Assembly: GCA_947495985.1 (NCBI GenBank)
Contig: CANMBD010000005.1
Coordinates: 183,748 to 247,747 of the forward strand
Direction: 5' to 3'
DNA length: 64,000 nt
From: an uncultured Sphingomonadaceae bacterium
Lineage (GTDB): Bacteria > Pseudomonadota > Alphaproteobacteria > Sphingomonadales > Sphingomonadaceae
Shown here: piece by piece, positions 42,143 through 50,292 of the stretch
Layout of the letters: each line of letters begins with the position of its first letter
Position numbering within the stretch: position 1 is the stretch's first letter
Notes under the pieces: generated by a model
What the model was told of the DNA's origin: nothing
Database searches by the model: none
Seen by the model: the letters and a program-made list of their open reading frames with translations, nothing else
Made by a program: the position numbers and the translations under genes

Positions 42143-43705
42143 CTAGAAGCGAAAGGGTATCCGGGCGACGATACTGACATCCGGGGCATCTTCAGTCACA
42201 CCGAACTGGAAACCCAGATTCAGTGACTGTTTTTGGCTAAGCCGATAGGACATTCCAAAATTCAGTGCCCCCACCTGAATGTCGTTGCTCTCCTGCAGCG
42301 TGTCGCCGAGCTGGCTCTTGGTAGAGAAAATATAGTTGTGGCGATAGCCTAGCGAAAAGGAAAAACGCGGGTTGAGTGCAAAACCAAAACCAACGCTGGC
42401 GTTAATCGCGTCACCGGGATCGACCTTGCCGACAAATACATCGCCAACGACCCGGTCGATGTTGCGTTCGATATTCCATAAATAACCGGTGCCGCCATAG
42501 ATTACGACGGGGTCAGAAGGCAGCAAAAAGCTAATGCTTGGCTGCACACCCCAAAAGCCCGATCCGGTGGCAAGTCCGGTTGCAACACCAAATTCGTCAA
42601 ACGGAATCTCGTAGGGACTGGTGCCTGTGTCGGTTTTGACACGCAGGCCAGCAACCCAAATAGGATTTTGTGGCTTGGGCCGGTTGAGCTGATAACGCAG
42701 AGAAATTTCCGCGTCACCTATTCCGGTTTCCTCCAAACCGACTTCTCGGGTAATCTGTTCTTCGCGTTGCTGGACGACCTGAATTCTGTCCTTGCGATAG
42801 AGCAGGGGAACGCGGCCCTCAATTTCGAGCCGGTTGGTCAAACCATAGCGCATGGCAAAGGTTCCGATAACGGTATCGCGGTCCGCGTCGCTGGCTTCAA
42901 TCGCGCCGATCTGGATGCCGGGAATAAGCTCAATGCCGCGGAAAACCAGCCGATTGGTTGATGAACGCGTATATTCGATTGAGGGATCCAGAACGAACTG
43001 GCCGCGCGGTGTGAGCACGCCCTGGCCTTCCGGCACAGCCTCAACTTTTTGCTCAATATTGTTGGCGGCCGGAGGTGCCTCGCCAACGGGGCCTTCTGGC
43101 ATGGTCAGTTCGTCATCCGGCGTCGTCCCGATCTGCACCGCAGCCGTCTCTACCTGGCTTCGCTGAATCCCAGCGCCGCGCATTTGCGACAGGGAAAAAG
43201 GCGTTTCCACCGGAGCAGCAGCACGTACCAGTTGATTGTGCAACTCGAGCTGCTTGATCTTGTCATTTTGTGACTGGATGAGTGCATTCTGGCTCGCGAT
43301 CAGCTGCTTCTGCTCCGCCAATTCCGATTGAATGGCCTGCAAGGCAGCGGTGATATTTGTCGTGTCCTGTGCCATTTGTGACTTCTTGGGTGCAGGTTGC
43401 GACTCCGGGGACGCAGGTTGCGATTGTTGAGGGGTTGGTTGGGGCTTTGCCTCGACGGCCGCTAGTTTGACCGTTGGTTTCTCCGGCTCGGCGGCTTGTT
43501 GAACCGCGGGCGATTGAACCTCCCGTAGCCGCGCAATGATGCGGGCGGTTTCCGCTTCCGCTTCTGCAGCGGTCAGCCTCGGCTCCTGGCTTATGTGATC
43601 CGGCCCTGGGGTCTCGGAGGTCGTTGCCATTGCCGATCCTCCGGCAAAAGTGGCAACGGGAAAGGCGATAATAGCTTTAAAGGAGGTGAAGCGATTGCTG
43701 GTCAT
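42143..43705 (-). CDS. Outer-membrane beta-barrel with N-terminal coiled coil (FapF-like)
   Basis: A 520-residue protein. Signal peptide about 1-27 (GGSAMA); Pro/Gln/Ala-rich linker about 60-110; heptad-like coiled coil about 116-158 (LAEQKQLIASQNALIQSQND); linker; then a beta-barrel from about 232 to 520, starting GVLTPRGQFVLDPSIEY and ending VARIPFRF. This order, coiled coil then barrel, and the barrel opening match the Fap secretion pore FapF as remembered. A segment SLSQMRGAG (171-179) recalls the LRGG motifs of the exported neighbours. ATG 43705 follows GGAGAA. It lies 35 bp after a Crp/Fnr gene on the same strand. Confidence 0.85.
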   Translation of the reverse strand: MTSNRFTSFKAIIAFPVATFAGGSAMATTSETPGPDHISQEPRLTAAEAEAETARIIARLREVQSPAVQQAAEPEKPTVKLAAVEAKPQPTPQQSQPASPESQPAPKKSQMAQDTTNITAALQAIQSELAEQKQLIASQNALIQSQNDKIKQLELHNQLVRAAAPVETPFSLSQMRGAGIQRSQVETAAVQIGTTPDDELTMPEGPVGEAPPAANNIEQKVEAVPEGQGVLTPRGQFVLDPSIEYTRSSTNRLVFRGIELIPGIQIGAIEASDADRDTVIGTFAMRYGLTNRLEIEGRVPLLYRKDRIQVVQQREEQITREVGLEETGIGDAEISLRYQLNRPKPQNPIWVAGLRVKTDTGTSPYEIPFDEFGVATGLATGSGFWGVQPSISFLLPSDPVVIYGGTGYLWNIERNIDRVVGDVFVGKVDPGDAINASVGFGFALNPRFSFSLGYRHNYIFSTKSQLGDTLQESNDIQVGALNFGMSYRLSQKQSLNLGFQFGVTEDAPDVSIVARIPFRF

Positions 43706-43740
43706 GATTTTTCTCCGGACATGCTTGCGCACGTCAAATT

Positions 43741-44457
43741 TTAAGCGGCCGACAACTCGCCGAGGCAAAGGTCAGCTACGGGATGGATATCGGCTGCCGG
43801 TTCTGTGGTCAGACTGTCCTGATACTCGCCTGCTAGGCGGCACAGCCCCGCATTATCTGTGATGATGACGGAATCCCGGCCGTTGATCTTGATCAGACCA
43901 CGGCGCGCCAGGTCGGTAAAAGTCCGGCTGACGGTATGAACGGTGAGGCCTAGGAAGTCGGCTATGTCGCTTCTCGACATCGGAACAAATATGTTGGGAT
44001 CATCGTTTGCCTGCTGTTTCAGGCACAGCAGGAAGGCCGCCAGCTTTTCGGTTGCAGTGCGGTGCCCCATTATGAACAGATAACGCTGAGCTGTCGACAT
44101 TGCGCGAAACAATATCGAAACAGCCTCGTCCAGTTGTGGCTTTGGCGTCGAATCCTGCGTGATGTCTCCGACCCGGTAGCACCGGACGATAACATCGGTT
44201 ACTGCCTCTGCCGCCGTGCCATAGGTGCCGTAATCGGCTCCGAACACGTCGCCGCTAAAGAAAAAGCCGGTTAGATGCCGGTGACCATCCATATGGAATC
44301 GGCATGTACGAACGGTGCCCTGCACCACCTCATACCAGCGGCTAGCTTTCTGTCCTTCGTCAAAGATTAGTTGCCCTGCGCGAAACCGTAAAGTGGTCGA
44401 GCGCAAGTTTGAATGAAGCCCCTGCATCATAGCGGGGGCGGATAGTAGCGATTGCAT
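43741..44457 (-). CDS. Crp/Fnr-family transcriptional regulator
   Basis: A 238-residue regulator: a cyclic-nucleotide-binding-type beta-roll (about 20-140, with FRAGQLIFDEGQ) and a C-terminal HTH (MSRSDIADFLGLTVHTVSRTF). The recognition helix HTVSRTF is of the FixK/FNR kind. The N-terminus lacks the cysteine cluster of oxygen-sensing Fnr, so the signal is unknown. ATG 44457 follows AGAGGAGA. It is upstream of, and probably co-transcribed with, the outer-membrane gene at 42143, and divergent from the small LuxR-type regulator at 44995. It is a likely controller of the Fap-like genes. Confidence 0.9.
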   Translation of the reverse strand: MQSLLSAPAMMQGLHSNLRSTTLRFRAGQLIFDEGQKASRWYEVVQGTVRTCRFHMDGHRHLTGFFFSGDVFGADYGTYGTAAEAVTDVIVRCYRVGDITQDSTPKPQLDEAVSILFRAMSTAQRYLFIMGHRTATEKLAAFLLCLKQQANDDPNIFVPMSRSDIADFLGLTVHTVSRTFTDLARRGLIKINGRDSVIITDNAGLCRLAGEYQDSLTTEPAADIHPVADLCLGELSAA

Positions 44458-44994
44458 CCGTGCTGTCTCCTCTGGACCCTCAGCACGACCCTTTTCGTTT
44501 GTTCCGCACCCATATTCTTTAGAATATTGAGCACGGCCTCAGATGCGACCTTCTGTTGTTTTGTGGCGATTATGTACGGCAAAAGTACCGGAATGGTCTA
44601 TCCAGCGATTCGCGTGCTTTGAATCCCAAGCGAATCTGCGTGCTGGTTTTTACTAGGTAATTTTACCTATGGAATTTCCATAGCATGTAAATTACTGTAA
44701 ATTCAAATAGTTGGCATGGACGTTTTTGTCCTATCGCGATTCTATGGTATGAGAGTAAAAGATTAACCATCGCAGGACAGCAATGATCCAGCGATTCAAA
44801 ATTTGCGACGATTTGTTGGGGAGGGAACCACCAACAGTCTAATTGGTCGGTCCTTTGAGACCGTACTATGTTGCGAGCACCGCTCGGCGGCAGCGATTGA
44901 TTTCGCTTGCGGTAGTGCGGCCGAGACAAATGGGGGCATTTGTTGATCGGCGAGCTTCACGGCTCGTTCGACATTATAGAAGGTAGTCCTCGTG
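44458..44994. other. 537-bp divergent regulatory region
   Basis: It separates the Crp/Fnr gene (minus) from the LuxR-type gene (plus). It is AT-rich and holds two adjoining palindromes at 44654-44683. No supported gene is seen. Its length suggests several promoters or an untranslated RNA leader. Confidence 0.6.
44654..44683. promoter_or_regulatory. Two overlapping palindromes
   Basis: TAGGTAATTTTACCTA (7-bp arms) at 44654-44669 overlaps CTATGGAATTTCCATAG (8-bp arms) at 44667-44683. They share three bases (CTA), so proteins bound to both would interact or exclude each other. Either the Crp/Fnr or the LuxR-type regulator on the flanks could bind here. Confidence 0.55.
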
Positions 44995-45291
44995 ATGTTA
45001 CAGCAAAAGAGTTTGACCAACGGTCCGGTACTCACGCTGAGAGAGCATGAGATATTGGAGTTTATTGCGCAGGGGCTTTCGACCAAGGAAGTGGCGCAAC
45101 ATATCGATATTGCGCCGCGTACAGTGGATCGACATGTGGAGAATGTGCGGCTGAAGCTAAGAGCAAAAAATCGCACGCACATGGTGGCTTGCGCCGTGAT
45201 GGAAGGTCTGTTGCAGGTCAAGATGGACAGGGAAGAGCATTCCGCTCCCAGCGCGTTCCCGCAGATGGATATGTCAGAACATGATGATTAA
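44995..45291 (+). CDS. HTH-only LuxR-type regulator
   Basis: A 98-residue protein made almost only of a GerE helix-turn-helix (LTLREHEILEFIAQGLSTKE, then VAQHIDIAPRTVDRHVENVR), with a short acidic tail. There is no receiver or sensor domain, as in small regulators such as GerE itself. ATG 44995 or the adjoining GTG 44992 may start it, with GAAGG upstream. It closes the Fap-like island and may act with the Crp/Fnr protein. Confidence 0.85.
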   Translation: MLQQKSLTNGPVLTLREHEILEFIAQGLSTKEVAQHIDIAPRTVDRHVENVRLKLRAKNRTHMVACAVMEGLLQVKMDREEHSAPSAFPQMDMSEHDD

Positions 45292-45393
45292 GGTTTTTTT
45301 GAGCGATATCATCGTCTGATTATCTGACGCCCTTCAAATTTTCCCCAAATTCAGAATTGTTGTTTGGCCCTCCCTTACTGTAGGGCAGGTGTC

Positions 45394-48300
45394 ATGCGTT
45401 TGGATTTTAAAGATATATTGCAACCCGAGCTGACGGATATTAACCGTTTGCCGCCGCGGGCGTCCTTTACGCCCTTCACTACGGTTGAAGAGGCACTTCA
45501 GCAGAATTCACGGTCTTCGTTATGCCGTTCACTGGATGGGGAATGGGAATTCCTTTTGGCTGATCGGCCAAATAATGCGCCGGCGGGATGGGAAGATCCT
45601 TCCTATGATGCCAGCGGCTGGCGCTCCATCGTGGTGCCGGGCAGCTGGACATGCCAGGGAACCAGCGATCTGCCACAATATACCAATGTACAGATGCCCT
45701 TTCCCTGTAAAGCAGCACCCGAGGTACCGGACGAGAACCCGACAGGCCTCTATCGTACGTCCTTTGATTTGCCTGCTGACTGGAAAAACCGACAAACAAT
45801 CCTGCATGTCGGGGGTTTTGAAAGTGTCGTCTTGCTCTGGTGCAATGGTAAATTTGTCGGAATGGGTAAGGATTCCCGGTTGCCGAGCGAGTTTGATCTG
45901 TCACCTCATCTTGTTGAAGGGTCCAATCTTGTCGCGATCATGGTGATCAAATGGTCCGATGCTACATGGATCGAAGATCAGGACCACTGGTATCATGGCG
46001 GGCTTCATCGCTCCGTATATCTCGAATCGCGCGGCGCTACCCATATTGCCGACCTGAGCGTGACCGCTGATTTTGATCCTGAAACGGGTTCCGGCAAGCT
46101 GCGCCATATAGTCAAAGTCGATGGGACGTCCGCAGGATGGAAAGTGCGCGGTCAGCTATTGGGACCAGATGACAGTATGATTGCCAAACTGGACGATAGT
46201 CCAGTGATCCAGTTTCCCGATGGCAGTGTGTTCGAGCAATATACCGCCGCCTATAGTTTTGTTGACAACCGGGCGGAATTGAACGCGGAAATAGAGGATG
46301 TCCAGCCGTGGTCATCCGAAACGCCCGTGCTGTACAAGCTGGTCACTGAGCTGGTGGATGACAAAGGTGATGTAACCGAAGCGAATGTTACATCCATCGG
46401 CTTCCGCAGGATCGAGGTCAGGGATCGCCAGCTGCTGATCAATGGCAAACCGATAGTCATCATTGGCGTGAACCGGCATGATCATCATCCTGAAACGGGC
46501 AACACATCGACTGTTGAGGAGATGCGGGAAGAACTGCTGTTGATGCGTCGGCACAACATCAATGCTATCCGCACGGCTCATTATCCCAATGATCATCGCT
46601 TGCTTGATCTGTGCGATGAGCTGGGTTTTTATGTCATTGATGAGGCGAACGTCGAATGCCACGCGCGCTGGCAGGCGGTATCCAACGACCTGCGATACCA
46701 AAAAGCGATCGTCGAACGGGTCATGCGAATGGTTTACCGGGACCGCAACCATGCAAGCGTCATCGGTTGGTCTTTGGGCAATGAATCCGGTCTTGGTCCG
46801 GCACATGATGCGGCCGCCGCAATGGTCCGGCGGATCGATGACACTCGCTTTCTGCACTATGAAGGCGCGATATTCCATCGGTTCCAGACCCTTATGGGGG
46901 ATCCAACGGAAAGCTCTCGCAATGCGCCTGATATGCGCGAACGGATGACCACCGATTTGATTTGCCCAATGTATCCTTCCATCGACTTCATTGTTGGTTG
47001 GGCACGCTGGGCAGAGGAAACCAAACTGGATGACCGGCCGATGATCCTGTGCGAATTTTCCCATGCCATGGGTAACTCCAACGGTTCCATTGCGGATTAT
47101 GTCGATGCCTTTTTTGCAGAACCAGCGCTCGGAGGCGGCTTTGTATGGGAGTGGCGGGATCACGGGTTTGCGATGACCGATGATGAGGGTCGGTTCTTCT
47201 GGGCCTATGGCGGGCATTTTGGCGATGACCCCAATGATGTGAACTTCTGTTGTGACGGATTGGTCGGCCCGGATTTGACGCCGCATCCCGGGCTGCGCGA
47301 ATATCAATGGGCTGCGCGACCGGTCCGCGGAGAATGGATCGGGTCAAGGGAGGTGCGCTTCACCAATCGTCGGGCTTTCACCGGAACAGATGACCTGGAA
47401 TTGACATGGACACTCCAGAAAAACGGGGTGGCGGTGGAAAGTGGCACTCTTCGGCCCGATATTCCGGCCGGGCAAAGCGCCGTTGTGACGATTGAACACG
47501 GCCAGCCATCTGACGACAGCACCGAATGGCATTTATTGACGCAATGGGCTTTGCGGGAAGCGACAGTTTGGGGCGCCGCAGGTCATGTTGTCGGATGGGA
47601 CCAGTTCGACCTGAGTGTGAAACAACATTCGCCTGCACCTGCGGAACCGGACTTTCGCCTGGAAGGATTACAACAGGTGACAGGCAGTATTTCGACCGGA
47701 CCGCTCAAACTGAATTTTGATGAAGACGGCCGGATCGCATCGGTGGATGTGAATGGCCACCGGATGGTCGATGGCGATATCACCGCCACACTCTGGCGTG
47801 CACCGATGGACAATGACGGCGGCAAGATCGGCTGGCGTGAGGAACGCCCCAGCAAACGGATGGAATGGGTGAACCATGGTCTGGACAAGCTCAAGATCAA
47901 AACTGCTCCGGCGCAATTTGTCGAACAGGACGGAAGGACGTTACTCGATTTCGAACGATCTTTGATGGGCGCAAACGGGGAGCAGGCGACGCACAGGTCA
48001 AGCTGGACACTGGACGCCAATGGTGCGCGGATTGATGAAGAAATTATTGTACCGGAAGCGTGGACTGATCTACCCAGAATTGGCATCCGGTTTACGGTTC
48101 CGGCGGGGTTGGAAGAACTGGCATGGCTCGGTCTGGGCCCAGACGAGTCCTATCCTGATCGTATAGGTGCCCAAACTGTTGGTCTCTGGACTTCGACGGT
48201 GACAGACCAATATCATTCCTATGTTCTGCCACAGGAACATGGCGCGCATGAACAAACCCGGTCGTTCACCCTGAAAGACGAAGCAGGACGGGGTTTTGAA

Positions 48301-48522
48301 ATTGGGCTGCCCAATCTCAGTTTTTCGGCCCGGCACCATCATGATGCGGATATCAGCAAGGCGACGACGATTGCCGATGTGGTCCGGCGAGACAGTGTTG
48401 AAGTGCATATCAGCGCGGCCATGCGCGGGGTTGGCACAGGCGCCTGCGGGCCTGATGCCCTGCCAGTTTATCGTGTTGGCCCGGGCAAATATACCTTTCA
48501 CTGGTTTATCAGACCGCTTTAA
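45394..48522 (+). CDS. Glycoside hydrolase family 2 beta-galactosidase (LacZ-type)
   Basis: A 1042-residue cytoplasmic enzyme (no signal peptide) that hydrolyses beta-galactosides. It has an N-terminal sugar-binding jelly-roll (about 40-215), an immunoglobulin-like domain, a TIM barrel with GVNRHDHHPETG, the acid/base Glu in LGNESGLGPAHD and the nucleophile Glu in ILCEFSHAMGN, then the large C-terminal beta-sandwich of LacZ. Length matches E. coli LacZ. ATG 45394 is used because the family N-terminus begins there and a leader AGGGCAGG lies upstream. A serine hydrolase follows after 31 bp. No sugar transporter or regulator is adjacent. Confidence 0.93.
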   Translation: MRLDFKDILQPELTDINRLPPRASFTPFTTVEEALQQNSRSSLCRSLDGEWEFLLADRPNNAPAGWEDPSYDASGWRSIVVPGSWTCQGTSDLPQYTNVQMPFPCKAAPEVPDENPTGLYRTSFDLPADWKNRQTILHVGGFESVVLLWCNGKFVGMGKDSRLPSEFDLSPHLVEGSNLVAIMVIKWSDATWIEDQDHWYHGGLHRSVYLESRGATHIADLSVTADFDPETGSGKLRHIVKVDGTSAGWKVRGQLLGPDDSMIAKLDDSPVIQFPDGSVFEQYTAAYSFVDNRAELNAEIEDVQPWSSETPVLYKLVTELVDDKGDVTEANVTSIGFRRIEVRDRQLLINGKPIVIIGVNRHDHHPETGNTSTVEEMREELLLMRRHNINAIRTAHYPNDHRLLDLCDELGFYVIDEANVECHARWQAVSNDLRYQKAIVERVMRMVYRDRNHASVIGWSLGNESGLGPAHDAAAAMVRRIDDTRFLHYEGAIFHRFQTLMGDPTESSRNAPDMRERMTTDLICPMYPSIDFIVGWARWAEETKLDDRPMILCEFSHAMGNSNGSIADYVDAFFAEPALGGGFVWEWRDHGFAMTDDEGRFFWAYGGHFGDDPNDVNFCCDGLVGPDLTPHPGLREYQWAARPVRGEWIGSREVRFTNRRAFTGTDDLELTWTLQKNGVAVESGTLRPDIPAGQSAVVTIEHGQPSDDSTEWHLLTQWALREATVWGAAGHVVGWDQFDLSVKQHSPAPAEPDFRLEGLQQVTGSISTGPLKLNFDEDGRIASVDVNGHRMVDGDITATLWRAPMDNDGGKIGWREERPSKRMEWVNHGLDKLKIKTAPAQFVEQDGRTLLDFERSLMGANGEQATHRSSWTLDANGARIDEEIIVPEAWTDLPRIGIRFTVPAGLEELAWLGLGPDESYPDRIGAQTVGLWTSTVTDQYHSYVLPQEHGAHEQTRSFTLKDEAGRGFEIGLPNLSFSARHHHDADISKATTIADVVRRDSVEVHISAAMRGVGTGACGPDALPVYRVGPGKYTFHWFIRPL

Positions 48523-48553
48523 CGATTTTTCTGACTTCAGGAGCCTTTTTCAC

Positions 48554-49738
48554 ATGACAGCAAATATTGACGGCATGACGTCAGCGAAATTCGCGAGTAT
48601 CAAGGATGAATTTGCCCGTAATTTTGCCGAGCGCGGAGAGGTTGGTGCATCCGTCTGTATCAGTGTGAACGGTGAAACGGTCGTTGACCTTTGGGGCGGC
48701 ATTGCTGATCCGGCCACCGATACACCCTGGGAAAGGGATACGATTTCGATTGTTTTTTCCTGCACCAAGGCTGCGACAGCGTTATGCGCGCACATATTGG
48801 TTGACCGCGGTCTACTGAAATTGCACGCGCCGGTATCGGAATATTGGCCGGAATTTGCCAAAAATGGTAAAGAGACAACAACCGTGCAGATGATGCTCAA
48901 TCACGAAAGCGCGGTCCCGGCCTTTCGCGACCCGGTGAAGCCTGGCGGCTTTCTGGACTGGGACTATATGATCAAACGTCTTGAAGATGAGGAGGCTTTC
49001 TGGGAGCCTGGCACCCGCAACGGCTATCATATGGTCAATTTCGGCTGGACGGTTGGTGAGCTTGTCCGCCGGGTGTCGGGTAAATCTCTGGGCCAGTTTT
49101 TTCAGGATGAAGTTACGGGGCCGTTGGGAGCAGATTTCTGGATCGGATTGCCAGAAGATGTGTCCCGACCGATCGCACCGATCATTGTCGCTACACCAGA
49201 CCCAAAGGCGGAACTCAGCCCTTTCACGAAAAAACTCCTGACTGATCCCAATTCCATACAGGCGCTATCGTTTCTAAATAATGGCGGTTGGAACCAGAAC
49301 GACCCGGAGGCGCACAAGGCCGAAATTGGCGGGGCGGGCGGCCTCGCAAACGCACGCGGTCAAGTGGCTATGTATGAACCATTGGCGCTGGGTGGTTCGC
49401 ACAAGGGGGTCACGCTGGTATCGCCGGAGCGGCTGGCATCGATGGCGCAGGTCTCAACGGCAACACAGATTGATGCCACCTTGCTTGCGCCAACCCGCTT
49501 TGCTTCGGGTTTCATGAAATCGATGGACAACCGGGCCTATCCGGGCGGTGATCAAATGTCGGCTGTCCTGGGCAATGCTGCATTTGGTCATGTTGGTGCC
49601 GGCGGTTCGATCGGCTTTGCCGATCCGGATTATGGTCTGGCGTTCAGCTATACGATGAACCAGATGGGCATGGGGCTCCTGCTCAATGATCGCGGCCAAA
49701 ACCTGATTGATGAAACCTACAGGCTTTTGCGTGCTTAA
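48554..49738 (+). CDS. Serine hydrolase of the class C beta-lactamase/esterase EstB group
   Basis: A 394-residue protein without a signal peptide. The nucleophile motif SxxK is Ser69-Cys-Thr-Lys72 (FSCTKAATAL), and a Tyr in NGYHMVNFGW lies at the place of the YxN motif. The GGI early segment and overall length fit EstB-like carboxylesterases more than true beta-lactamases, which are exported. ATG 48554 follows AGGAGCC; a frame beginning inside the galactosidase gene is discarded. Co-transcribed with the galactosidase, it may deacylate the same substrates. Confidence 0.87.
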   Translation: MTANIDGMTSAKFASIKDEFARNFAERGEVGASVCISVNGETVVDLWGGIADPATDTPWERDTISIVFSCTKAATALCAHILVDRGLLKLHAPVSEYWPEFAKNGKETTTVQMMLNHESAVPAFRDPVKPGGFLDWDYMIKRLEDEEAFWEPGTRNGYHMVNFGWTVGELVRRVSGKSLGQFFQDEVTGPLGADFWIGLPEDVSRPIAPIIVATPDPKAELSPFTKKLLTDPNSIQALSFLNNGGWNQNDPEAHKAEIGGAGGLANARGQVAMYEPLALGGSHKGVTLVSPERLASMAQVSTATQIDATLLAPTRFASGFMKSMDNRAYPGGDQMSAVLGNAAFGHVGAGGSIGFADPDYGLAFSYTMNQMGMGLLLNDRGQNLIDETYRLLRA

Positions 49739-49740
49739 GC

Positions 49741-50202
49741 CTAGGCGCGCTTGTCAGTCGGGGAACCCAGACAGATATGCGAGGTGATGCTGCTGACCTG
49801 TGGCAGAGTTCCGAGCACGTCGGCGTGAAAGGCCTTGTAAGCGGCCAGGTCCGACACCTCGACACGCAGCAGATATTCAACGGACCCGGTAATATTGTGA
49901 CATTCTCGAACCTCTGAAGCCTTGGCGACCGCTCGCTCGAAAGCCTGTGCGTCTTTCTTTAAATGTTCGGACAGCCCGACCATCACAAAAATCGTTATGG
50001 CGGCACCACGAACGACAGGATCAATAACCGCGCGATAGCCCTTGATCAGGCCGGTGCGTTCCAATTCCTGCACCCGCCGCAAACAAGCGGATGCGGATAG
50101 CCCCACTTTTTGAGCGAGGTCAGTATTACTGATTCGTCCGTCTCGTTCCAGCTGGTGCAATATTTTGCGGCTAATAGCATCTAAATCCGTCATATGTTGC
50201 AT
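49741..50202 (-). CDS. Lrp/AsnC-family transcriptional regulator
   Basis: A 153-residue regulator with an N-terminal HTH (ISRKILHQLERDGRISNTDL, then LSASACLRRVQELE) and a C-terminal RAM amino-acid-sensing domain (YLLRVEVSDLAAYKAF). The start may be ATG 50202 or ATG 50193. It is divergent from a tryptophan-cleaving dioxygenase across 90 bp, so it probably regulates that gene in response to tryptophan or a product. Its stop is 2 bp from the convergent esterase stop. Confidence 0.92.
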   Translation of the reverse strand: MQHMTDLDAISRKILHQLERDGRISNTDLAQKVGLSASACLRRVQELERTGLIKGYRAVIDPVVRGAAITIFVMVGLSEHLKKDAQAFERAVAKASEVRECHNITGSVEYLLRVEVSDLAAYKAFHADVLGTLPQVSSITSHICLGSPTDKRA

Positions 50203-50292
50203 ATGATGGAATTTCGGCGGTCATAAGGCAAGCACATTGCGGCTTTTATAAGATAATATTGTGCATTCTAATTTTGCTACACGGAGTACAGG

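Noticed and set aside
42032..42226. A 64-codon open frame on the plus strand
   Set aside because: It starts within an inverted repeat, has no ribosome site and overlaps the end of the pore gene.
44663..44929. An 88-codon open frame on the minus strand in the 537-bp regulatory region
   Set aside because: It overlaps the two palindromes, lacks a Shine-Dalgarno sequence and resembles no protein recognised.
46312..47307. A 331-residue open frame on the minus strand
   Set aside because: It lies inside the beta-galactosidase gene on the other strand; codon-position bias of the true gene explains it.
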